From contig NZ_PVZG01000017.1 in assembly GCF_003002065.1 (NCBI RefSeq), positions 62,001 through 126,000 on the forward strand: a DNA stretch of 64,000 nt, read 5' to 3'. The translations under genes and the position numbers were made by a program. The stretch comes from Pseudosporangium ferrugineum. GTDB taxonomy: Bacteria; Actinomycetota; Actinomycetes; Mycobacteriales; Micromonosporaceae. Positions 16,274-25,787 of this stretch are shown here, in pieces. The notes beneath the pieces are model-generated. The model did no database searches and was not told the origin of the DNA. It was given only the letters and a program-made list of their open reading frames with translations. Each line of letters opens with the position of its first letter. The stretch's first letter is position 1.

Positions 16274-17461
16274 GTGACCGGAGTGACCACGCCCCGGCCC
16301 GTGATGGCGCCGGAGCGGCTGCGGATCCTGCTCGTCGAGGACGACGAGGGCGACGCCTTCCTGGTCCGCGAGCTGCTGGCCGAGGCCGGTGCCTCGTTCG
16401 ACCTGCGGATCGCCACCAGCCTGCGCGAGGCGCGCACGATGATGCGCGGCGTCCAGTGCGTGCTGCTCGACCTCGGGCTGCCCGACGCGGAGGGCATCGA
16501 CGGGCTGCGCAAGCTGCTCGGGGTGGCCGGCAGCGCCGCCGTCTGCGTGCTCACCGGGCGCTCCGACGAGCACCTCGGCGTCCAGGCAGTCGCCGAAGGC
16601 GCCCAGGACTACCTGGTCAAGGGCCAGGTCGACGGCGTGCTGCTGGTCCGGGCGCTGCGCTACGCGGTCGAGCGCAAGCGCGCCGACGAGAACGCCCAGC
16701 GGCTGCGCGAGGTCGAGTTGCGCCAGGCGGAGTCGGCGCGCCTCGAGCGGGGCCTGCTGCCCCAGCCGCTGATGCAGACGACCAAGGTGGCGGTGCACAC
16801 GTTCTACCGCTCCGGGCGGGCGATGGGCCTGCTCGGCGGCGACTTCTTCGACGTCGTGCAGGTCGGCGACAGCAAGCTGCACGTGATCGTCGGCGACGTC
16901 TGCGGGCACAGCGTCGACGAGGCGGCGCTCGGCGTCGAGCTCCGGGTGGCCTGGCGGGCGCTGGTGCTCGCGGGCGTACCCGAGAACTACGTCCTTGCCG
17001 CCCTGGAACAGGTCCTCATGACCGAGCGGCGGGCCAGGGAGGTCTTCGCCACCGTGGCGATGGTCTCCCTCGATCTCGCCGGCAACCGCGCGACCGTCCG
17101 CCTCGCCGGTCACCCGCCGCCGGTGCTGCTCTCCGGCGGTGCGGCGGCCCCGGTGACCGCGCGGACCGGCATCGTGCTGGGCGTACGCCCCACCCCCACC
17201 CCCGCGACCGACGTGGAGTTCTCCGGCGATGACTGGTCCCTGCTGATGTACACCGACGGACTGATCGAGGGCCACACCGGCGAGGGCAACGAACGGCTCG
17301 ACGTCGAGGGGCTGTGCGGCCTGCTGAGCGAGCCCGCGGCGAAGGACGTACCGCTGGCCGCGCTGCCCGCCTGGCTGGTCGGACGCGCGGAGCAGGGCAA
17401 CGGCGGGCCGCTCGCCGACGACGTCGCCATGCTGCTGATCTCGCGGGGCGGTGGCCGGTGA
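16274..17461 (+). CDS. Receiver-PP2C serine phosphatase (RsbU/SpoIIE type)
   Basis: A 395-residue response regulator whose output is a phosphatase. The receiver (about 15-135) carries ILLVEDDEGD, the phosphoacceptor Asp in VLLDLGLPD and Lys in YLVKGQ. A coiled linker leads to a SpoIIE-type PP2C domain with metal-binding motifs GGDFFD, GDVCGHSVDE, MYTDGLIEG and LADDVAMLL. Such proteins dephosphorylate anti-sigma-factor antagonists, so this is a likely entry point to partner-switching control of a sigma factor; no such partner is encoded nearby. It starts at GTG 16274 and its TGA overlaps the next gene's GTG (GTGA). Confidence 0.92.
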   Translation: MTGVTTPRPVMAPERLRILLVEDDEGDAFLVRELLAEAGASFDLRIATSLREARTMMRGVQCVLLDLGLPDAEGIDGLRKLLGVAGSAAVCVLTGRSDEHLGVQAVAEGAQDYLVKGQVDGVLLVRALRYAVERKRADENAQRLREVELRQAESARLERGLLPQPLMQTTKVAVHTFYRSGRAMGLLGGDFFDVVQVGDSKLHVIVGDVCGHSVDEAALGVELRVAWRALVLAGVPENYVLAALEQVLMTERRAREVFATVAMVSLDLAGNRATVRLAGHPPPVLLSGGAAAPVTARTGIVLGVRPTPTPATDVEFSGDDWSLLMYTDGLIEGHTGEGNERLDVEGLCGLLSEPAAKDVPLAALPAWLVGRAEQGNGGPLADDVAMLLISRGGGR

Positions 17462-19050
17462 GCGTGCTGCGGGTGGGCACGTGGACCCTGCGCCGGCGCG
17501 TTCTCGCCCTTTGCGTGACCGTCGGGCTGCTCCTCGGCGCGCTCGGCGTGGTGGCCGCCTTCACCGCCGCGAGCAGCAACCGGCAGCTGGACGACGTGGT
17601 CAACCGGGCGAGCCCCATGCGGGCGGCGGGGGAGCGCCTCAACACCGCCGTCGTGGACCAGGAGACCGGCGTCCGCGGGTACGCGATCACCGGGCGTGAC
17701 CAGAATCTGGACCCGTACCGCAGCGGGCTCGCCGCCGAGCAGGCCGAGATGGCGCAGATCGAGCGCCTCCTGCGGTCCGGTCCGCTGGAGGACCGGATCC
17801 GGGCCGACCTCGCCGAGGTGGCGAGCCGCTCCCGGGCCTGGCACACCGCGGTCGCCGAGCCGATCCTCGACGCCGTGCGCACCCGGGGCCCGGAGGCGGG
17901 CCGGGCGCTGGTGGAGGCCGGCAGCACGACCGAGTTCAACGCGTTGCGCGAGGCCATCACCGCGATGCAGACCGACATCGGCGTGCTCCGTGAGCGGTCC
18001 GCCGAGGCCGCGAAGGACGCCAGCAAGCGCATGGTGGCGATCCAGATCGCGGCGGCGGCCATCATCGTGCTCGCCGGCGCCGCGCTCATGCTGCTGCTCG
18101 ACCGGATGGTGAGCCGCCCGGTCACCGAGCTGGCGGAGCAGGTGCGGCAGGTCGCCAAGGGCGACTACGACAAGCACATCGAGAGCACGGGCTCGCCCGA
18201 GCTGAGCAAACTCGCCGACGACGTGGACGGCATGCGCCGGCAGATCGCCGCCGAGCTGGCCGAGGTGCGCGAGGCCCGCCAGCAGATCGAGTGGGTCAAC
18301 GACCAGCTCAAGCAGCAGGCCGACGAGCTGACCAGATCCAACCGGGACCTCGAGCAATTCGCGTACGTGGCGTCGCACGACCTGCAGGAACCGCTCCGGA
18401 AGGTGGCGAGCTTCTGCCAGTTGCTGCAGCGGCGCTACGCGGGGCAGCTGGACGAGCGGGCGGACCAGTACATCGGCTTCGCGGTGGACGGCGCCCAGCG
18501 CATGCAGCGGTTGATCAACGACCTCCTGGCCTTCTCCCGGATCGGGCGGCTGACCTCGGGCTTCTCGGACGTGGACCTGAACAGGGTGCTGACCGAGGTG
18601 ACGTCGCAGCTGGAGGCGCGGGCGGGTGACGACGCCCGGATCGAGTGGGCGGACCTGCCGACGGTCGAGGGCGAGGAGCCCCTGCTGACCACGTTGTTCG
18701 TGAACCTGATCGGCAACTCCCTGAAGTTCCGCCGTCCCGAGGTGCCGCCGGTCATCACGGTGAGTGCGCGCCAGGACGGGGAGGAGTGGCTGCTCAACGT
18801 CCGCGACAACGGGATCGGCATCGAGGCGGAGTTCGCCGACAAGGTCTTCGTGATCTTCCAGCGGCTGCACGGGCGGGACGCGTACGAGGGCACCGGGATC
18901 GGACTGGCGATCGTCAAGAAGATCGTCGAATACCATGGCGGGCGGATCTGGCTGGATCTCGACGTCACCGAAGGCACATCCATCTGGTTCACGTTGCCGC
19001 TGCTGGCGGGTGTGCCGGTGCAGGAGAAAGCGAAAGAGGTCGCCTCATGA
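17458..19050 (+). CDS. CHASE3-HAMP sensor histidine kinase
   Basis: A 530-residue membrane kinase. Transmembrane helices near 17-38 and 195-215 bracket a helical CHASE3-type sensor ([22 protein letters not shown] is typical). HAMP and a coiled coil follow, then the phosphoacceptor motif [11 protein letters not shown] near 305, the N-box LIGNSLKF, and [18 protein letters not shown]. The HDLQEPL class is common in kinases that pair with single-domain receivers such as Rcp1, which is exactly what the next gene encodes. Both junctions overlap (GTGA upstream, ATGA downstream), indicating a translationally coupled cascade with the PP2C regulator and the receiver. The GTG start rests on the overlap. 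Confidence 0.93.
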   Translation: MSVLRVGTWTLRRRVLALCVTVGLLLGALGVVAAFTAASSNRQLDDVVNRASPMRAAGERLNTAVVDQETGVRGYAITGRDQNLDPYRSGLAAEQAEMAQIERLLRSGPLEDRIRADLAEVASRSRAWHTAVAEPILDAVRTRGPEAGRALVEAGSTTEFNALREAITAMQTDIGVLRERSAEAAKDASKRMVAIQIAAAAIIVLAGAALMLLLDRMVSRPVTELAEQVRQVAKGDYDKHIESTGSPELSKLADDVDGMRRQIAAELAEVREARQQIEWVNDQLKQQADELTRSNRDLEQFAYVASHDLQEPLRKVASFCQLLQRRYAGQLDERADQYIGFAVDGAQRMQRLINDLLAFSRIGRLTSGFSDVDLNRVLTEVTSQLEARAGDDARIEWADLPTVEGEEPLLTTLFVNLIGNSLKFRRPEVPPVITVSARQDGEEWLLNVRDNGIGIEAEFADKVFVIFQRLHGRDAYEGTGIGLAIVKKIVEYHGGRIWLDLDVTEGTSIWFTLPLLAGVPVQEKAKEVAS

Positions 19051-19502
19051 CCGGAGCAATCCGTCAGGACGGTACGCCGATCGAGGTGCTGCTGGTCGAG
19101 GACGACCCGGGCGACGTGCTCATGACGCAGGAGGCCTTCGAGGAGCACAAGGTCCGCAACCGGCTCACGGTGGTGTCCGACGGCGCCGAGGCGCTCAGCT
19201 ATCTGCGCCGCGAGGGCCGGTACGCCGACGCCGTACGCCCGGACCTGATCCTGCTCGACCTCAACCTGCCCCGGCGCGACGGCCGGGAGGTGCTCGAGGA
19301 GATCAAGAAGGACGACGAGCTGTGCCGGATCCCGGTGGTCGTGCTCACCACCTCGGCCGCCGACGAGGACATCCTGCGCAGCTACCAGCTGCACGCGAAC
19401 GCGTACGTGACGAAGCCGGTGGACTTCGACCGGTTCATCGCGGTGATCCGCCAGATCGACGAGTTCTTCGTCAGCGTCGTGAAGCTGCCGCCGCGTGCGT
19501 GA
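19047..19502 (+). CDS. Stand-alone response regulator receiver (Rcp1-like)
   Basis: A 151-residue protein with only a receiver domain: [10 protein letters not shown] at the N-terminus, the phosphoacceptor Asp in [13 protein letters not shown] (about residue 68), the switch Thr-Thr in VVLTTSA and Lys in YVTKPVDF. The longer spacing and the LNLPRRDG form are typical of Rcp1-like receivers. With no output domain it probably relays phosphate or binds a target protein. The ATG overlaps the kinase stop (ATGA), and its own 3' end overlaps the next gene by 8 bp. Confidence 0.92.
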   Translation: MTGAIRQDGTPIEVLLVEDDPGDVLMTQEAFEEHKVRNRLTVVSDGAEALSYLRREGRYADAVRPDLILLDLNLPRRDGREVLEEIKKDDELCRIPVVVLTTSAADEDILRSYQLHANAYVTKPVDFDRFIAVIRQIDEFFVSVVKLPPRA

Positions 19503-20301
19503 CGACCTGATCGACCAGGTCACCGACCTGGTGCGCGAGGTGGCACGCACGATCGTGCTGCCCCGGTGGCGCCACCTCGGCACGTCGGAGGTGCGGGAGA
19601 AGTCGCCCGGCGACCTGGTGACGATCGCCGACCAGGAGTCGGAACGCGCGCTGACCGCCGGGCTGACGGCGCTGCTGCCGGGTTCGACCGTGGTCGGCGA
19701 GGAAGCGGTCGCCGCCGACCCCGCCGTGCTCGACCGCGTCGGCGACGGCGGCGCGGTGTGGATCGTCGACCCGGTCGACGGTACGAACAACTTCGCCGCC
19801 GGCAAGTCGCCGTTCGCCGTGATGGTGGCGCTGCTGCGCGACGGTGAGCCGGCCGCCGGGTGGATCCTGGACGTGGCCGGCGACCGGATGACGGTCGCGG
19901 AGGCCGGCAGCGGGGCCTATCTGGACGGCGTACGGCTGAAGACCCGCGGCGACGACCCGGGCGCCGGCGCCCTGACCGGCTCGATCTCCCGGAACTACTT
20001 CCCGGACGAGCTGCGGACCGGCATCGACGAGAACGCGTCCCGGCTCGGCCGGGTGACCGGCGGCCATCACTGCGCGGGGTACGAGTACCCGTCCGTCGCC
20101 ACCGACGAGCAGCAGTTCGCCGTCTTCTGGCGCATCCTGCCGTGGGACCACACGCCCGGCGCGCTGATCCTGCGCGAGGCCGGCGGAGCGGTGCTGCACC
20201 TGGACGGTTCGGCGTACCTGCCGACGGATTCGCAGCGCGGCCTGCTCATCGCGGCCAACCACGACATCTGGCACACCGTCCGCGGCACCCTGCTTCCCTG
20301 A
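19495..20301 (+). CDS. Inositol monophosphatase-family enzyme
   Basis: A 268-residue Mg-dependent sugar or inositol phosphatase. Metal-site motifs are [17 protein letters not shown] (about 83-94) and [15 protein letters not shown] (about 220-234), in the right order and spacing. Family members hydrolyse inositol 1-phosphate, histidinol phosphate, NADP or fructose 1,6-bisphosphate; the sequence does not decide between them. It starts with GTG inside the last codons of the receiver gene, so it belongs to the same transcript as the phosphatase-kinase-receiver cascade, which is unusual company for a metabolic enzyme. Confidence 0.9.
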   Translation: MRDDLIDQVTDLVREVARTIVLPRWRHLGTSEVREKSPGDLVTIADQESERALTAGLTALLPGSTVVGEEAVAADPAVLDRVGDGGAVWIVDPVDGTNNFAAGKSPFAVMVALLRDGEPAAGWILDVAGDRMTVAEAGSGAYLDGVRLKTRGDDPGAGALTGSISRNYFPDELRTGIDENASRLGRVTGGHHCAGYEYPSVATDEQQFAVFWRILPWDHTPGALILREAGGAVLHLDGSAYLPTDSQRGLLIAANHDIWHTVRGTLLP

Positions 20302-20309
20302 GGGCACGC

Positions 20310-21068
20310 ATGGCTTCGTACCTCGACGATCTCTTCGGACTGGGCGGGCGCACCGCGATGGTGACCGGCGGCAGCTCCGGCATCGGGCGTGCGATGGCCG
20401 GCGCGCTGGGCCGGGCCGGTGCGCGCGTGGTGCTGGTCGCGCGGCGCCCCGGGCCGTTGCGCGACACCGCCGCCGACCTGGCCGCCGACGGGGTCGCGGT
20501 GGAGACGGTCGCCGCGGACCTGGCGGACCGGTCGGCCCTCGACCGGGTGATCGGGTACGGGCGGGTGGACATCCTCGTGAACGCCGCCGCGGTCAACCGG
20601 CGCCCGCCGCTCGACGAGCTCACCGAGGACGACTGGAACGTCACCCTCGCCGCCAACCTGACCGCGCCCTTCCTGCTGGGGCAGCACTTCGGCCCTGCCA
20701 TGGCGGCGCGCGGCTGGGGGCGGATCATCAACGTCGTCTCGCAGCAGGCGTTCCGGGCGTACGGGAACAGCGGCGCGTACGGCGCGGCCAAGGCGGGCCT
20801 CGTGGGCCTGACCCGCTCGCAGGCGGAGGCGTGGTCCGGCCGGGGCGTGACGTGCAACGCGATCGCCCCGGGAGTGGTGCACACCCCGCTGACCGAGCCG
20901 GTCTTCGCCGATCCGGAGAAGGTGGCCGCGCACGCCCGCCGGACGATGATCGGGCGCAACGGCGTACCGGAGGATTTTGTCGGTTGTGTCGTTTATCTGG
21001 CGAGTGCTGCTAGCGCTGCGGTGACGGGTCAGACACTGTTCGTCGACGGTGGATATTCGGCGACATGA
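20310..21068 (+). CDS. Short-chain dehydrogenase/reductase
   Basis: A classical SDR of 252 residues. The NAD(P)-binding glycine motif TGGSSGIG sits near residue 20, the NAAA variant of NNAG near 90, and the catalytic Ser and Tyr-x3-Lys in VVSQQAFRAYGNSGAYGAAKAG. The C-terminal TGQTLFVDGGYSAT is usual for the FabG-like branch. The Arg after the first beta strand (VARRPG) suggests NADP preference. It begins 8 bp after the inositol phosphatase gene and is probably the last gene of that operon. Substrate unknown. Confidence 0.92.
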   Translation: MASYLDDLFGLGGRTAMVTGGSSGIGRAMAGALGRAGARVVLVARRPGPLRDTAADLAADGVAVETVAADLADRSALDRVIGYGRVDILVNAAAVNRRPPLDELTEDDWNVTLAANLTAPFLLGQHFGPAMAARGWGRIINVVSQQAFRAYGNSGAYGAAKAGLVGLTRSQAEAWSGRGVTCNAIAPGVVHTPLTEPVFADPEKVAAHARRTMIGRNGVPEDFVGCVVYLASAASAAVTGQTLFVDGGYSAT

Positions 21069-21162
21069 TCGATCTGCCTTCTGGTGTGTGGGCGGGGTAG
21101 AGTCACCCGCGCTCATCACTACGTTGGGTTTCAGTCGAAGCGGCTCAGCCTGGAGGTGGATC

Positions 21163-22176
21163 GTGGCGGCGACTCTCCCTAGCCGGGCGAAGCACGGCCT
21201 GGCACTGCTCGCGGCGACCGTGATGCTGCTCGTTGCAGCTCCCGCGGCGCACGCGGCCCCCAGCGACCCCGAGGGCGGGTCGAAGACCCTGCGCGCCCAG
21301 CTGGAATCGGCGGCCAAGGGCCACGTCGAGGCGAAACAGAAGCTCGCGGCCTCGAAGAAGCGCCAGGGCCAGCTGAAGGTCACGCTGAAGCAGGCGCAGG
21401 ACAGGGCCGCGGCCCTGGACGGCCGGGTCCAGGAGATCGCCAGCCGCTCCTACCGGCAGGGGCGCTTCACCACCATGACGATGCTGCTCAACAGCTCGTC
21501 CCCGGACGGCTTCCTCGACCGCATGCTGCGCCTCGACCAGATGGCCCAGGTCGACGGGCACGCCCTGACCGAATATCGCAATGCGGTGACCACCGCCGAG
21601 AAGGCGACCAAGGCCATCGACCTCGAGGTCAAGGAACAGCAGAACCAGGTCAAGGTGCTGGCCCGGAAGAAGCAGCAGGCCGAGAGCGCCCTGGCGGCGG
21701 CCGGTGGCGGCGCGGTGGCCGGCGGCTTCGTCAACGCGAACTCGCCCCTCGCCAAGGCCGCCCCGCGCAACTCGGACGGCTCGTGGCCCAAGGAGTCGTG
21801 CACGGTCAACGACCCGACCACGTCCGGGTGCATCACGCCGCGGTTGCTGAACGCGTATCAGCAGGCCAAGGCGGCCGGGTTCAAGCGCTACACCTCCTGT
21901 TTCAGCCAGCGCTCCTCCGGCGAGCATCCCAAGGGACGCGCGTGTGACTTCTCCGCCGCCCCCGGCGGCTTCGAGAACGTCAACGCCTCCGGCGGCGACC
22001 GTACGTACGGCAACAATCTGGCCGCCTACTTCGTGAAGAACGCCGAGCGGCTCGGCGTGATGTACGTGATCTGGTACCGCCAGATCTGGCATCCCAGCAA
22101 CGGCTGGTCGTCGTACAGCGGCTCCGGCGGGCCGAATGCGACACACACGAACCACGTGCACCTCTCGATGCTTTGA
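21163..22176 (+). CDS. Secreted coiled-coil protein with VanY-like peptidase domain
   Basis: A 337-residue exported protein. A signal peptide ends near APAAHAAPSD; a long coiled coil (about 50-190) resembles the regulatory coiled coils of peptidoglycan hydrolases. The C-terminal domain (about 210-337) has the metal-ligand pattern of LAS-type peptidases: SGEHPKGRACDF (His and Asp) and HTNHVHLSML (His). It probably trims cell-wall cross-links, under control of the coiled coil. The GTG at 21163 has GGAGG 6 nt upstream and gives a proper signal peptide; the frame is open to 21049 but overlaps the SDR gene. Confidence 0.82.
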   Translation: MAATLPSRAKHGLALLAATVMLLVAAPAAHAAPSDPEGGSKTLRAQLESAAKGHVEAKQKLAASKKRQGQLKVTLKQAQDRAAALDGRVQEIASRSYRQGRFTTMTMLLNSSSPDGFLDRMLRLDQMAQVDGHALTEYRNAVTTAEKATKAIDLEVKEQQNQVKVLARKKQQAESALAAAGGGAVAGGFVNANSPLAKAAPRNSDGSWPKESCTVNDPTTSGCITPRLLNAYQQAKAAGFKRYTSCFSQRSSGEHPKGRACDFSAAPGGFENVNASGGDRTYGNNLAAYFVKNAERLGVMYVIWYRQIWHPSNGWSSYSGSGGPNATHTNHVHLSML

Positions 22177-22193
22177 CCCTCAGCCGGCGTCTG

Positions 22194-22199
22194 TAGCAT
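22194..22199 (+). promoter_or_regulatory. -10 hexamer TAGCAT, leaderless start
   Basis: TAGCAT lies 7 nt before the ATG of the membrane spermidine-synthase-like gene; no Shine-Dalgarno sequence is present. Confidence 0.45.
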
Positions 22200-22206
22200 T
22201 CCGCCG

Positions 22207-23712
22207 ATGGAATCACCACGGGCCCTTCCGTCCGGGCTGGCTACCGCGCTCGTCTTCTTCGCCAGCGGCGCCGTCCTCGTCCTCGAGATCGTGGCGTTGC
22301 GGCTCGTCGGGCCGTACGTCGGCGTGACCCTTCAGGTCAGCAGCTCGGTGATCGGCATCTCGCTGGCCGCGATCGCGTACGGGACGTGGCTCGGCGGCCG
22401 GCTCGCGGACCGGTACGACCCCCGGCTGCTGCTCGCGCCCGCCCTGCTGCTGGCCGCGATCACCACCGCGGTCACCCTGCCGCTGGTGCGCTGGGGCGGT
22501 GAGATCCTGCGCGGCGGCGCGGCCCCGGCGGTGCTGCTGCTCGCCGCGCTGGCCGTGTTCCTGCCCGCGTTCCTGCTCTCCACGATCACTCCGCTGACGG
22601 TGAAGCTCCAGCTCGGCGACCTGCGCCGGACCGGCGAGGTGGTGGGCCGGCTGTCCAGCTTCGGCACCCTGGGGGCGATCACGGCGACGCTCGGCACCGG
22701 CTTCATCTTCGTCGCCGCGATGCCCAGCAGCTGGATCGTGCTGACCCTCGCCGGGCTGCTCGCGGTCGCCGGGTTCGGGCTCGGGTGGTGGCTGCGGCGG
22801 CGGCATCCCGAGGTGGCGCTGCCGGGGCGGTCGCGGACCCGGGCCGTGCTCGCCACCGTCGGGCTGGTCGGCGCCGGGCTGGGGGCCTCCGCGCCGACGC
22901 CGTGCGACGTGGAGACCGCGTACCACTGCGCCCGCGTCGACGCCGACTCGCAGAAGGCGGGCGGTCGGACGCTGTTCCTCAACTCGGCGCGGCACTCGTA
23001 CGTCGACCTCAATGACCCGAAACACCTGGAATACGCGTACGTCCAATGGCTCGGCGCGATCATCGACATCCAGAAGTCCGGCGGCGCCCCGATCGACGCC
23101 CTGCACCTCGGCGGCGGCGGCTTCACCGTGCCCGAGTACGTCGCGGCCACCCGCCCCGGCAGCGACCAGCTCGTCCTGGAACTCGACGGCGGCCTGGTCG
23201 ACCTCGACAAGCGGGAACTGGGCCTCACCACCGGCCCCCAGCTGCGAGTCCGGGTCGGCGACGCGCGGGTCGGGCTCTCCGAACAGAAGGACCGCGCGTA
23301 CGACGTGGTCGTCGGCGACGCCTTCGGCCACCTCGTGGTGCCCTGGCACCTCACCACCCGGGAGATGGCCGCGGACATCTCCCGCGTCCTGCGCGACGGC
23401 GGCGTGTACGCCCAGAACGTCATCGACTACCCGCCGGACCGCTTCATCCGCGCCGAGCTGGCCACGGTCGCCGACGTCTTCCCGCACGTCGCCGTGATCG
23501 CGCCGAAGGCGGCCCTCGCCGGGGAGATCGGCGCCAACTTCGTGATCGTCGCCTCCCGATCCCCGCTGCCGCTCGCCGAGCTCCGCTCCCACCTCGACCT
23601 CGTGGACGAGCCCGTCGAACTGGTGTCCGGCCCGGCCCTCGACACGTTCATCGGCCACACCCGGGTCCTGACCGACGACTACGCCCCGGTCGATCAACTG
23701 CTCGCCGGCTGA
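22207..23712 (+). CDS. Membrane-fused spermidine synthase-like protein
   Basis: A 501-residue fusion. The first 200 residues hold about seven hydrophobic helices (starting LATALVFFASGAVLVLEIVA); the C-terminal half has a spermidine-synthase-type Rossmann fold with ALHLGGGGFTVPEYVA (SAM site), an acidic strand end in LVLELDGG and VVVGDAFGHLVVP. Similar fused proteins are widespread in bacteria. The usual aminopropyltransferase Asp signature (DxxxDP or similar) is degenerate, so polyamine synthesis is not assured. The ATG at 22207 has a -10-like hexamer 7 nt upstream. Its last codons start the tandem-repeat tract that follows. Confidence 0.83.
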   Translation: MESPRALPSGLATALVFFASGAVLVLEIVALRLVGPYVGVTLQVSSSVIGISLAAIAYGTWLGGRLADRYDPRLLLAPALLLAAITTAVTLPLVRWGGEILRGGAAPAVLLLAALAVFLPAFLLSTITPLTVKLQLGDLRRTGEVVGRLSSFGTLGAITATLGTGFIFVAAMPSSWIVLTLAGLLAVAGFGLGWWLRRRHPEVALPGRSRTRAVLATVGLVGAGLGASAPTPCDVETAYHCARVDADSQKAGGRTLFLNSARHSYVDLNDPKHLEYAYVQWLGAIIDIQKSGGAPIDALHLGGGGFTVPEYVAATRPGSDQLVLELDGGLVDLDKRELGLTTGPQLRVRVGDARVGLSEQKDRAYDVVVGDAFGHLVVPWHLTTREMAADISRVLRDGGVYAQNVIDYPPDRFIRAELATVADVFPHVAVIAPKAALAGEIGANFVIVASRSPLPLAELRSHLDLVDEPVELVSGPALDTFIGHTRVLTDDYAPVDQLLAG

Positions 23713-23902
23713 ATCCGGCCGCCTGCCGGTCGGCCGTCCGGCTGGCCGTCGGCCTCGGTGCGGCTGGCCGTCGTCCGGTCGTCGGCTGGCCGTCAGCCTC
23801 GGTGGGGCTGGCCGTCGGCCGGCGTCCGGCTGACCGTCGGCCTTGGTGCGGCCGGCTGCGGGCCTTGGTGCGGCTGGCCGTCGGCTGAATCCGGTTGCCT
23901 GC
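23707..23902. repeat. Intergenic tandem repeat array (about seven 20-23 bp units)
   Basis: Degenerate copies of a unit beginning CGGCTGGCCGTCGGCC and ending in CTCGGTG or CTTGGTG run from the stop codon of the membrane protein gene towards the kinase gene. The array is bounded by two near-identical 20-bp direct copies starting GGCTGAATCCGG (23707 and 23883, 18/20 identical), the first of which contains the TGA stop. It looks like a minisatellite grown by slippage or unequal exchange. From 23903 to 23990 I see nothing further. Confidence 0.75.
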
Positions 23903-23990
23903 GGCGGAACTCGGACAAAGGGCGCGTACCTCCGAAGCGATTTTGGCCGACGCGCCCTGACCGGGCGTTCCCTCGGGCAACAATCGGCAC

Positions 23991-25787
23991 ATGGGGTGGC
24001 TGGCGACCGGGAGGCAGGGCGGCCACGTCGGCGGCCGGTACCGGCTGATCGAGCGGCTCGGCACCGGCGGCATGTCGGTCGTCTGGCGCGGTCACGACGA
24101 GGTCCTCGGGCGTCCGGTCGCGGTCAAGGTGCTGTCCCCCCAACTCGCCGCCGACTCCGCGTTCCGCCGCCGGCTGCGGCAAGAGGCGCTGGCCGCGGCC
24201 CGGCTGTGCCACCCGCACATCACCGGCGTCTTCGACTTCGGCGAATCGCCGATGGGGGAGCGCGTCTCCGTCCCGTACGTGGTCATGGAGCTCAACGACG
24301 GCGAACCGGTGTCCGACCGCCTGCGCCGCGAGGGTCCCTTCCCGTGGCGCGGCGCGGTGACGGTGGTCGCGGAAGTGGCGTCGGCCCTGGCCACAGCGCA
24401 CGCCCGCGGCATCGTCCACCGCGACGTCACGCCGGCCAACGTCATGCTCACCGGCGCGGGCGCCAAGGTCGTCGACTTCGGCATCTCGGCGCTGACCGGG
24501 CAGCGGGACGCCGCCCCGGACGGCAGCCTGCTGGGTACGCCCGCCTACCTGGCCCCGGAGCGCCTCAACGGTGGCCCGGTCGCGCCCGCCGCCGACGTGT
24601 ACGCCCTCGGCCTGCTCCTCTACCGCCTGCTCACCGGCCGGTTGCCGTGGCCCGCCGCGACCACCACCGAGGCGTTACGGGCGCATCTGTACTCGGAGCC
24701 TTCGCCCGTACCGGAACTGCCCGGCATGCCGGCGGAGGTCGCCGAGCTGTGCCTGCGCTGCCTGGCCAAGCAGCCGGAACACCGGCCGGACGCCGCGGAG
24801 GTCGCCACCCGGCTCGCCGCCCTCGTCGGCCTCCAGCCGATCATCCCGCCGGTGGCTTCCGGCGAGCAACCGGCGCCGGCCGGCTTCCGCTCTCCCCGTC
24901 CGGGCTCTCTTCCCGTGCGCCCCACCCTGGACTTGCGGGCCGCCGGCCTGGGCTCCCGGGCCGCCGGTTCGGGCTTGCGGGCTGCCGGCCTGGGTTTGCG
25001 GCCTGGCCCGGGTCTGGGGGCCGGCTTGGGGCTGCGGCCCGGCTTGGGGTTGCGGGCCGGTTCGCGGGTTGCACGGGGTCTGCGGGTGGGCGGGCCGGTG
25101 CCGCTCGGCGGTGGCCTGTTCCGCGGCGGGTTCCTGGCCCGCGACCTGCTCAGCGGCGGCCGGCTCGGCCAGGCGGTGCTCGCCGCCCGGCACCGGGTGC
25201 ACGCCGCGGTGGCGACGCTGGTGCTGGTCGCGGCCGTCGGCCTGGGCTGGTCCTCGACCCGCGAGCCGGTCGATGTGGGCACCGCGCAGGCCGCGGCGGC
25301 GGGCGCCGGGCCCGGGTCGGTGGTGCCGCACGGTACGGGTTGCAAGGTCCGCTACCGGATCCAGCGCGACACGGGTACGGACTTCGGCGCCCAGCTCACC
25401 GTGGTCAACACCGGCGTCCACGTGCTGTCGGGATGGCGGCTGGTGTTCGCGTTCACCGGCGGTCAGCGGCTCACGGAGGCCCCGAAGCGGCTCTCCCAGC
25501 GGGGCCGCAAGCTGGTGCTGCGCCCGCGGACGGGCGTGGACCTGCGACCGGGCCGTTCGGTCAGCGTGACCCTCAGCGGCAGCTACCGGGTCAGCAACCC
25601 GCTGCCGCTGTCGTTCACCCTCAACGGCCACCAGTGCCAGGCCGAGGTGCTGGGCGCGGTGGTCGTCCCGCCCACGCCCCTCCCGTCCGTCCCGTCCGCT
25701 CCCGCCCGGAAGAAGGAACGGGCCAAGCCCGCCCCGCAGCCGTCCCCGGAGAAGACCAAGGGCGGCGGGTTCTCCGTCGCCATCTAG
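23991..25787 (+). CDS. Ser/Thr protein kinase with extracellular CBM2-like domain
   Basis: A 598-residue transmembrane kinase. The PknB-type kinase domain (about 16-280) has the glycine loop LGTGGMSVV, catalytic Lys in VAVKVL, VHRDVTPANVML (HRD loop, with VTPAN in place of LKPEN) and DFG in VVDFGIS. A Gly/Leu/Arg low-complexity linker (about 310-375) leads to a membrane helix near 403-420. The outer domain (about 451-549) matches the layout of family 2 carbohydrate-binding modules: terminal cysteines, VVNTG, SGWRLVFAF, and a closing NGHQC. The aromatic residues that grip cellulose in CBM2 are mostly missing. The 3' end overlaps the convergent TrkA-type gene by 4 bp. Confidence 0.88.
   Translation: MGWLATGRQGGHVGGRYRLIERLGTGGMSVVWRGHDEVLGRPVAVKVLSPQLAADSAFRRRLRQEALAAARLCHPHITGVFDFGESPMGERVSVPYVVMELNDGEPVSDRLRREGPFPWRGAVTVVAEVASALATAHARGIVHRDVTPANVMLTGAGAKVVDFGISALTGQRDAAPDGSLLGTPAYLAPERLNGGPVAPAADVYALGLLLYRLLTGRLPWPAATTTEALRAHLYSEPSPVPELPGMPAEVAELCLRCLAKQPEHRPDAAEVATRLAALVGLQPIIPPVASGEQPAPAGFRSPRPGSLPVRPTLDLRAAGLGSRAAGSGLRAAGLGLRPGPGLGAGLGLRPGLGLRAGSRVARGLRVGGPVPLGGGLFRGGFLARDLLSGGRLGQAVLAARHRVHAAVATLVLVAAVGLGWSSTREPVDVGTAQAAAAGAGPGSVVPHGTGCKVRYRIQRDTGTDFGAQLTVVNTGVHVLSGWRLVFAFTGGQRLTEAPKRLSQRGRKLVLRPRTGVDLRPGRSVSVTLSGSYRVSNPLPLSFTLNGHQCQAEVLGAVVVPPTPLPSVPSAPARKKERAKPAPQPSPEKTKGGGFSVAI

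Noticed and set aside
22713-23707. Functional spermidine synthase assignment for the membrane-fused protein
   Set aside because: The Rossmann fold is clear but the catalytic Asp signatures are degenerate, so only a family-level call is made.
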